Shown: positions 58,428 through 64,000 of the stretch, piece after piece
How the letters are laid out: each line of letters opens with the position of its first letter
Numbering within the stretch: the stretch's first letter is position 1
Origin: Marinomonas spartinae
GTDB lineage: Bacteria > Pseudomonadota > Gammaproteobacteria > Pseudomonadales > Marinomonadaceae
Direction of reading: 5' to 3'
Assembly: GCF_016461715.1 (NCBI RefSeq)
Contig: NZ_JAEMUI010000003.1
Location: 248,001-312,000, forward strand
Length of the DNA: 64,000 nt
Notes under the pieces: model-generated
Databases searched by the model: none
What the model was told of the DNA's origin: nothing
What the model saw: only the letters and a program-made list of their open reading frames with translations
Position numbers and translations under genes: made by a program

Positions 58428-58542
58428 ATTGTTCCTGAATACTAAATCGAATGTTAAAGATCGGCGACACTGTCGAGCGGGCGTGAATAATACCTAGTCG
58501 ATAGAGATTTTTGAAGTCTTGACAGAGAAAAAATTGACTAAA

Positions 58543-58583
58543 TTTTGTGCTTATTTTGCATCTGCAGCAAAATAAGCACAAAA
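58543..58583. terminator. Seventeen-bp perfect inverted repeat after the DUF3426 gene
   Basis: Positions 58543-58559 and 58567-58583 are perfect reverse complements (17 bp) around a seven-base loop. The repeat begins immediately after the stop codon of the DUF3426 gene. In the leftward direction it ends in AAAATTT-rich sequence. It probably works as a terminator, though the AT-rich stem is unusual. Confidence 0.6.
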
Positions 58584-59906
58584 CTAATAGGAGCGAGTGT
58601 CCGATGGGAAAATTCTTAGTTGATGAGTCACCGCCCGATCACCAGGATCTTGTATTGGAATGACGATATGAATAGGCGTATTAGGTGGCATGTAAGTGAT
58701 GTCTAGAAAATCTTTATCCAGATAATTATGGGGGGCAAAGAGTCGAGCTGCGACTGGTGCACCATTGAGATCAAAAAACTCTAAGGCAAGTTTGGGCATA
58801 GGTTGGGCGTATCGACTGTTGTTGGTCATAATCGCATTAACAAGCAAGGCATCAGGCTGGTTGGGGTGACTTTGTATACGAACGTGCTCAATACTGATGG
58901 CTTTGATGTTTTCAAACGGTGGGAGTGTGCAGCCTGAATAGGCACAAAGGGTACGATAAAAGCCTCGAAAGGTCTCAGAACGGCTACCTTGTTCAAAAAA
59001 AGTGGAGGTCATTTGTGCTATTAATAACGCCAAGCCAAGGAAACAGCCCAATGTCCAAATCCAGGTTTTGGTTGCTTTTTTCTTATCTGTCTGCTCGATA
59101 TAGTAATCGCCCATTAGTGGGTCTGTAGCATCGTAAGTGCTGATGTTATTGAGAGCGTAAGAGGGTGTTGCTTCTCCAGTAGATGCGCTTTCAGCGACAT
59201 TTTGCGCCAATGAATGCAGGGCTTGCATATAATCAGGTTCTGGCTGATTCGGCTGTGCATTAATTCGACTGTCTATTTTGTCTATGAGGTCACTTTGCTG
59301 TAGGTTTTTTAGCGTGCCTTCCTTTTTAGGAGGGAGTGTATTCGTACCAGAAGGCTTGGTGCGAATGGCTTGCTCGACTTCTGCCAATTCTCGCTCCCAA
59401 GGGGCGAGGTCTTTTTCCGCTTGTTCCGATACTGTCGCTTGAATATCAGAGGTGCTTTGCTGTGTCGGTGCTTCTTTTTTCGTTGGACTGGTTGAAATCG
59501 AATTGATCGATCTTCGAGTTTCTTGTGTTGGTTGTCGCGATTCGTGTGAAAAGCGAAAATCTTCGGATGAGCCGGGGGCCAGATCATCTTCTGTAAACAA
59601 GGTCTGCAGCCATTCAGGATTAACCGGTTCTTCGTCCGCTGACGTAAAGAGCATTGTGCTGGTTTTGGGCTGTTCAGGGGCGTTTTGAGGTGCAGGTTGC
59701 GGTGTTTCTACGGTTGTCTCAGAAGGTCTGTTTTCTTGAGGTGTTGGAGTTGTGGTTTTTTTTGCTGAGTTAATATGTTGCTTGGCATCGAAAATATGGA
59801 AGCACTGACCACAACGTACTTTGCCCTTAGCCATGCTCAATACGTCATTGTTCACACGAAATGCAGTGGAACACTTTGGACAACGAGTGATGAAGCTTTC
59901 GGTCAT
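58584..59906 (-). CDS. Zinc-ribbon and DUF3426 domain membrane protein
   Basis: A 440-residue protein with three parts. An N-terminal MJ0042-type zinc ribbon has Cys9, Cys12, Cys32 and Cys35. A long Gln/Thr/Pro-rich disordered linker (about 45-275) follows. A single transmembrane helix (about 282-302) leads into a C-terminal periplasmic DUF3426 domain of about 130 residues. The gene is conserved between prmA and dusB in many gammaproteobacteria but has no assigned function. The topology suggests a membrane-spanning sensor or assembly factor with a cytoplasmic zinc domain. Confidence 0.8.
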   Translation of the reverse strand: MTESFITRCPKCSTAFRVNNDVLSMAKGKVRCGQCFHIFDAKQHINSAKKTTTPTPQENRPSETTVETPQPAPQNAPEQPKTSTMLFTSADEEPVNPEWLQTLFTEDDLAPGSSEDFRFSHESRQPTQETRRSINSISTSPTKKEAPTQQSTSDIQATVSEQAEKDLAPWERELAEVEQAIRTKPSGTNTLPPKKEGTLKNLQQSDLIDKIDSRINAQPNQPEPDYMQALHSLAQNVAESASTGEATPSYALNNISTYDATDPLMGDYYIEQTDKKKATKTWIWTLGCFLGLALLIAQMTSTFFEQGSRSETFRGFYRTLCAYSGCTLPPFENIKAISIEHVRIQSHPNQPDALLVNAIMTNNSRYAQPMPKLALEFFDLNGAPVAARLFAPHNYLDKDFLDITYMPPNTPIHIVIPIQDPGDRAVTHQLRIFPSDTRSY

Positions 59907-59974
59907 TAGGGTGCAGCCTTCCAGTAATCGATTTCTAGAGTAGATGTCAATATTCGCTTAAAAAGTCAAATTTT

Positions 59975-60012
59975 ACAATGTGATAGACATTGTGCTCCGA
60001 ATTTTTATTCGG
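59975..60012 (-). other. Two adjacent hairpins at the prmA 3' end
   Basis: CCGAAT / ATTCGG (59997-60012) overlaps the prmA stop codon, and ACAATGT / ACATTGT (59975-59993) follows it. The second is followed leftward by AAAATTTT. Together they may form a weak terminator or a 3' stabiliser before the DUF3426 gene. Confidence 0.35.
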
Positions 60013-60898
60013 AATTTTTTGTGCCCACAATGCGAACCCATTCATCCTGCTCGACAATAGACTCAATGGTAAACCAGTCTTGATAAGCCAAAATAACTTC
60101 TTCGGCTTGATTCGCCAAAATGCCAGATAGTGCAAGTTGTCCGCCAGTTTTGACTAAAGCCGAAATAGTGTTTGCTAATTGAGCTAATGGTCCAGCAAGA
60201 ATGTTGGCGACGACAATATCGGCTTGTAAGTCTGATTCATATGGCGGCAATTTTACCTCGATTCGGTTTGGGTCGATATGATTACGCTCAGCATTTGCTT
60301 GTGTCGCTTGCACTGCTTGAGGGTCAATGTCGATGCCAACCATTTTATTCGCGCCAAGTAATAAACCAGCAATGCCAAGAATGCCAGAGCCGCACCCGTA
60401 ATCGATAATGGTTTTGTCTTGGCAATCAATTGAATCTAGCCATTGCAAGCATAGTGCGGTGGTTGGATGGGTGCCAGTGCCAAAGGCTAAGCCGGGATCC
60501 AGCATCAATGTCACAGCGTTCTCATCCGGTACATCCCGCCAGCTTGGGCAAACCCAAAGATGTTTGCCAAATTGGATAGGGTGATAGCTGTCCATCCATT
60601 CTCGTTCCCAATCTTTGTCTTCGACGATCTCTATTTTTATATCGATGTCGGTTTCGCCAAGGGCTTCCGCTTTGTGCTCAATTGCAGGGCGAATGTGTTC
60701 AATGTCTGCATCGGCTTCAAAAAGGCCAGTGACCTTGGTGTGTTTCCAAAGGGGGGTGGTATTGAGGTCTGGTTCGTATACTGGGTCGTCATGAACATCT
60801 TCGAATGTGACAACCATGGCGCCACAATCAAGAAGGGTATCTTCAAAGCTAGGAACATGATCAGGGGTAGTGTGTAGACGTATTTGCAGCCAAGGCAT
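60005..60898 (-). CDS. prmA: Ribosomal protein L11 methyltransferase
   Basis: Trimethylates ribosomal protein L11 using S-adenosylmethionine. The 297-residue chain begins MPWLQIRL, has an N-terminal substrate-recognition domain (about 1-95) and a Rossmann methyltransferase domain with LDPGLAFGTGTHPTT near 162-176, DYGCGSGILGIAGLLLGA near 194-211 and VVANILAGPL near 250-259. The ATG at 60898 is chosen for the canonical MPW start; a TTT-like extension of eight residues upstream is unlikely. It lies downstream of accC beyond a hairpin. Confidence 0.94.
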   Translation of the reverse strand: MPWLQIRLHTTPDHVPSFEDTLLDCGAMVVTFEDVHDDPVYEPDLNTTPLWKHTKVTGLFEADADIEHIRPAIEHKAEALGETDIDIKIEIVEDKDWEREWMDSYHPIQFGKHLWVCPSWRDVPDENAVTLMLDPGLAFGTGTHPTTALCLQWLDSIDCQDKTIIDYGCGSGILGIAGLLLGANKMVGIDIDPQAVQATQANAERNHIDPNRIEVKLPPYESDLQADIVVANILAGPLAQLANTISALVKTGGQLALSGILANQAEEVILAYQDWFTIESIVEQDEWVRIVGTKNSE

Positions 60899-60972
60899 AA
60901 AAAAGCAATCCAAATAAAACAAATCAGTGAATAGAATAACGAAGCACGAAGGGGGACGCGAGAAGAAAATGA

Positions 60973-61004
60973 CGGCCCTTAATGATTTTAATCACCAAGG
61001 GCCG
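60973..61004 (-). terminator. Terminator candidate after accC
   Basis: CGGCCCTT (60973-60980) pairs with AAGGGCCG (60997-61004); inside, TGATT pairs with AATCA, giving a 13-bp composite stem with a two-by-two internal loop. Leftward it is followed by TCATTTTCTTCT, a U-rich tail. Confidence 0.6.
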
Positions 61005-61050
61005 ATTAAGAGAGACAAACTGAGACAAGAGGACTTGTTCGTCCCTTGCC

Positions 61051-62391
61051 TTATAGCCCGAGTTTTTTCTCTAGGTAATGAATATTAACGCCACCAGCAA
61101 TAAAATTAAGGTCTTCCGTTAATTCTTTTTGCATGGATATATTGCTCTTAATACCATCAATGAAGGTTTCATCAAGAGCACCGGAAAGACGCTTAAGTGC
61201 TTCTTTACGAGTGGGGGCATGGCAGATGATTTTCGCGATCATGGAATCGTAAGTCGGTGGCACAGAATAGCCACTGTACAAGTGCGAGTCGACGCGAACA
61301 CCCATGCCACCAGGTGCATGGAAGTAATTGACTTTACCGGGGCTTGGCATAAAGGTTTTTGGGTCTTCTGCGTTGATTCGAGCCTCGACAGCATGGCCAT
61401 TAAGCTTGATGTCTTCTTGTTTCATCGACAAAGGCATACCACTTGCTATGCGCAGTTGCTCTTTTACGATGTCGACACCCGTCACCATTTCTGTAACAGG
61501 GTGTTCTACTTGGACACGAGTGTTCATTTCGATGAAGTAGAAGTTGCCGTCTTCGTACAAAAACTCAAAGGTACCTGCACCGCGATAATTGATCTTAATA
61601 CAAGCATCAACACAAGCTTGTAAACATGCTTGACGAGAAGTTTCGTCGAGCATGGGAGCTGGAGCTTCTTCAATGACTTTTTGGTGGCGACGTTGCAAAG
61701 AGCAGTCACGGTCAAATAAATGCACCGCATTACCTTGCCCGTCTGCGAGCACTTGAACTTCAACGTGGCGAGGGTTAGTTAGGAATTTTTCCATATAAAC
61801 CGTGCTATCACCGAAGTAAGAGCCTGCCTCAGACTGTGTGACACCAACAGACTTAAGTAGGCTGCCTTCATTATGAACAACGCGCATACCCCGACCACCG
61901 CCACCAGCAGCGGCTTTAATAATAACCGGAAAGCCTATTTCGCGAGCAATGCGAAGACATTCTTCTGGATCGTGAGGAACGGGGCCATTCGATCCAGGGA
62001 CCGTGGGGACACCTGCTTCTTTCATCGCTTTAATCGCAGATACTTTATCGCCCATTAGACGAATGGTTTCTGCTCTTGGGCCGATGAAAGCAAATCCAGA
62101 ACGTTCTACCTGTTCTGCGAAGTCTGCATTCTCAGCAAGGAAGCCGTATCCGGGGTGAATGCCTGAGGTGTCTGTTAATTCCGCAGCACTAATAATCGCA
62201 GGCACATTCAAGTAACTGTCTGTGGAAGGGTTGGGTCCGATACAGATAGACTCGTCTGCTAAGCGAACATGAAGTAAGTCGCGGTCGATTTTAGAGTGAA
62301 CCGCAACGGTTTTGATGCCGAGTTCTTTACACGCACGTAAAATACGTAACGCGATTTCGCCTCGGTTTGCAATCAATACCTTATCTAGCAT
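61051..62391 (-). CDS. accC: Acetyl-CoA carboxylase biotin carboxylase subunit
   Basis: An ATP-grasp enzyme that carboxylates the biotin on AccB, the first half-reaction of fatty acid synthesis. The 446 residues include [21 protein letters not shown] near the start, the glycine-rich ATP loop [15 protein letters not shown] near 159-173, and the catalytic [14 protein letters not shown] near 288-301. It follows accB by 21 bases. Confidence 0.97.
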   Translation of the reverse strand: MLDKVLIANRGEIALRILRACKELGIKTVAVHSKIDRDLLHVRLADESICIGPNPSTDSYLNVPAIISAAELTDTSGIHPGYGFLAENADFAEQVERSGFAFIGPRAETIRLMGDKVSAIKAMKEAGVPTVPGSNGPVPHDPEECLRIAREIGFPVIIKAAAGGGGRGMRVVHNEGSLLKSVGVTQSEAGSYFGDSTVYMEKFLTNPRHVEVQVLADGQGNAVHLFDRDCSLQRRHQKVIEEAPAPMLDETSRQACLQACVDACIKINYRGAGTFEFLYEDGNFYFIEMNTRVQVEHPVTEMVTGVDIVKEQLRIASGMPLSMKQEDIKLNGHAVEARINAEDPKTFMPSPGKVNYFHAPGGMGVRVDSHLYSGYSVPPTYDSMIAKIICHAPTRKEALKRLSGALDETFIDGIKSNISMQKELTEDLNFIAGGVNIHYLEKKLGL

Positions 62392-62412
62392 GATGAAACC
62401 TATTGCTGTGGA

Positions 62413-62865
62413 TTAAACGATGGTAACAAGTGGTTGATCAAATTCAACGGGCTCGCCGTCTTCAACAAGAATGGCGCCAATGGTACCGGATTTGTCCGCT
62501 TCGATCTGGTTCATCATTTTCATCGCTTCTACGATACAGATGGTATCACCTACATTGACTTGTTGACCTACTTCAATGAAAGGTTTTGCGCCTGGTGCGG
62601 AAGATTTGTAGTAAGTACCAACCATTGGAGAATTGACTGTGTGGCCTGAAATGGTGGCCGCCGCTTCTGGTGCAGCAGAAGAGGCCGCTGGAGCTGGTGC
62701 TGGGGCGTGTTGAATAGGGGCACTGGCCATCATTTGTGGAGCCATTTGAACTGGAGCACCGCCACGACTGATACGAACTGCTTCTTCGCCTTCTTTGATT
62801 TCGATCTCATAGACATTTGATTCTTCTAAAAGCTCGATTAGTTTTTTAATTTTGCGAATATCCAT
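62413..62865 (-). CDS. accB: Acetyl-CoA carboxylase biotin carboxyl carrier protein
   Basis: Carries the biotin that shuttles between AccC and the carboxyltransferase. The 150 residues comprise an N-terminal helical region starting MDIRKIKKL, an Ala/Pro-rich linker (about 40-70) and a biotinyl domain with the modified Lys116 in VEAMKMMN. The ATG at 62865 is chosen because MDIRKI is the family start and AGAGAG precedes it. A 10-bp hairpin lies 30 bases upstream in the leader, possibly tied to the known autoregulation of accB. Confidence 0.97.
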   Translation of the reverse strand: MDIRKIKKLIELLEESNVYEIEIKEGEEAVRISRGGAPVQMAPQMMASAPIQHAPAPAPAASSAAPEAAATISGHTVNSPMVGTYYKSSAPGAKPFIEVGQQVNVGDTICIVEAMKMMNQIEADKSGTIGAILVEDGEPVEFDQPLVTIV

Positions 62866-62894
62866 TGTTACTCTCTTCTGTCGGTGTTTATTGT

Positions 62895-62918
62895 TTAGCG
62901 CTTTTGCTAAAGCGCTAA
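62895..62918 (-). promoter_or_regulatory. Hairpin in the accB leader
   Basis: TTAGCGCTTT (62895-62904) and AAAGCGCTAA (62909-62918) form a perfect 10-bp stem with a four-base loop TGCT, 30 bases before the accB start codon and just before its ribosome binding site. There is no U tract, so it is more likely a protein-binding palindrome or a 5' stabilising element than a terminator. Confidence 0.5.
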
Positions 62919-63161
62919 TCATTAAGAATCTGGCATGCTCTGAATATAAAGAGCCCTCGTAAAAATAGAATCAAAACCTTGTTCGATCCGTATTATAACG
63001 CAAGGCTCAAGCGTGAAGGGCAGAGCTATGTGACGGGAAATTATCGTTAAAAAACGCGATATTGTCCAGTTATGCAGTAAAAAAACCCATAAAATAGAGG
63101 TTGGTATTATTTTTGATCAATTGTAAGCCTTTATTTTAAGAGATTATTTCTTTTTTTCTTT
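62919..63161. promoter_or_regulatory. accB promoter region and dsbD 3' flank
   Basis: The rest of the dsbD-accB gap. Leftward it contains a TTGATT (-35-like) with a TTATAT some 19 bases on, and a TATAAT at about 62992-62997 with no good -35. Either could drive accBC. No further gene is seen. Confidence 0.35.
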
Positions 63162-64000
63162 TCAATTTGTTACAAACTTAAGTCGTGTTAATACGTCCTG
63201 TTTACTGGACTCACCAATCAATGAAAGGGACTTTTGTTCTTGTCCTTGAGCGTTTATGAAAAGTAAGGCTGGCGGACCAAAAAGATGAAAGTGCTTCATA
63301 AACGCTTTGTTGCCTTCGGTGTTGTCGGTGACATCCACCCGAACCAACTGAACTTGGTTGAGTAACGGCTGTATTTCTTTCGCTTGGAAGATCTGATGTT
63401 CCATTATTTGACAACTAATGCACCAGTCAGCATAGACATCTAGTACGATAGGCCGCTTGTCGCCATTGTTAATCACAGATTGTAAGTCTGATAGGTTGTG
63501 GATAGTGGTTTTAAAGGGGACGGTTTGAGTCCGATTGTTCGTCACGCTTTTTATTGGGGTTAACGGAGAGTTAGCGCCTGTTGTGCCACCATAAAGCTCT
63601 ATGGCCCCTATTAGGGTAAAGATAAGAGCAAAGAACCAACGAACGGGGTGTGAGTTGTTGATGTGTATTTGATGCCAAAAGTAACTGGCGATCCCTAGCG
63701 CTAACGCGCCCCATAAAAACAAGTCAGAATTGCCTGGCAGCCAACGGACAAGCAGCCAGATGGCAATGGATAACAAGCCGAATCCCATGATGATTTTTAT
63801 GTCATTCAGCCAAGGCCCGTTTTTAGGCAGTATTTGGGCGCCAAATAAGCCGACTAATAAAAGAGGAACCCCCATACCAAGCCCCATTACAAACAGCATG
63901 AGTGCGCCGTACCAGATATCGCCTTGGCTTGAAATATACAGTAACACCCCCGCAACAGGAGCAGATAAACAAGGGGAAACAATTAATGTGGCAAGAATGC
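63162..64000 (-). CDS. dsbD: Thiol:disulfide interchange protein DsbD (partial, N-terminus beyond the window)
   Basis: A membrane protein that carries electrons from cytoplasmic thioredoxin to periplasmic proteins. The visible 279 codons cover the end of the membrane domain and the C-terminal thioredoxin domain. The membrane part opens with the redox segment SPCLSAPVAG, its cysteine being one of the transmembrane pair. The thioredoxin domain (last 120 residues) has YADWCISCQIME, a CxxC active site. The reading frame is open to the right edge, so the in-frame GTG at 63947 is not the true start. Confidence 0.93.
   Translation of the reverse strand, partial: ILATLIVSPCLSAPVAGVLLYISSQGDIWYGALMLFVMGLGMGVPLLLVGLFGAQILPKNGPWLNDIKIIMGFGLLSIAIWLLVRWLPGNSDLFLWGALALGIASYFWHQIHINNSHPVRWFFALIFTLIGAIELYGGTTGANSPLTPIKSVTNNRTQTVPFKTTIHNLSDLQSVINNGDKRPIVLDVYADWCISCQIMEHQIFQAKEIQPLLNQVQLVRVDVTDNTEGNKAFMKHFHLFGPPALLFINAQGQEQKSLSLIGESSKQDVLTRLKFVTN

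Noticed and set aside
62866..62922. N-terminal extension of accB
   Set aside because: It is the translated leader hairpin; AccB starts at MDIRKI with a ribosome site.

Overview
The window looks like chromosomal DNA of a marine gammaproteobacterium of the Oceanospirillales, most likely Marinomonas or a close relative. I infer this from gene order and protein style, since no rRNA or database match is available. Supporting points are the fused nuoCD gene inside a full nuoA-N operon, the prmA / DUF3426 / dusB / fis / purH / purD order, accB-accC next to dsbD, and moderate to low GC.

Region 1 (1-14549) is a polyol catabolic island. Leftward genes encode a sugar-type ABC importer: substrate-binding protein cut by the window edge, permease, double ATPase, a DUF2291 protein and a 61-residue protein. 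Rightward genes encode the erythritol pathway known from Brucella and rhizobia: kinase EryA, dehydrogenase EryB, racemase EryC, regulator EryD, and the isomerases EryH (TpiA2) and EryI (RpiB-like). Together these should convert erythritol to D-erythrose 4-phosphate, which enters the pentose phosphate pathway. Two further genes follow, an L-xylulose-kinase-like FGGY kinase and a second GlpD-like flavoprotein. They look like a second kinase/dehydrogenase module for another polyol and are the most interesting unassigned part of the window.

Region 2 (14600-28400) is a mosaic of single genes. It holds a homocysteine methyltransferase, L-serine dehydratase, an FMN-binding protein, an RsbQ-type hydrolase directly upstream of a PAS-GGDEF diguanylate cyclase, pssA, a lipoprotein esterase, a YkgJ Cys-cluster protein followed by a decayed acetyltransferase, small membrane and GNAT proteins, a 2OG-Fe dioxygenase, yidD, a monofunctional prephenate dehydratase of alphaproteobacterial style, a GT32 glycosyltransferase, ybfF and a CDP-alcohol phosphatidyltransferase.

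Region 3 (28450-38310) holds the class Ia ribonucleotide reductase (nrdA, nrdB, yfaE) with a pair of NrdR boxes upstream of nrdA, a DUF1624 membrane protein divergent from an AlkB-like oxygenase, coq7-pdxH, hinT, a 7TM-DISM sensor with degenerate output domains, and a small membrane protein.

Region 4 (38311-53990) is a roughly 700-base upstream region carrying a near-consensus Fur box, then the respiratory complex I operon nuoA to nuoN, ending in a bidirectional terminator.

Region 5 (54000-64000) runs entirely leftward: dsbD (partial), accB-accC, prmA, a DUF3426 zinc-ribbon protein, dusB-fis, purH and purD. I saw no tRNA, rRNA, CRISPR array, insertion sequence or prophage.
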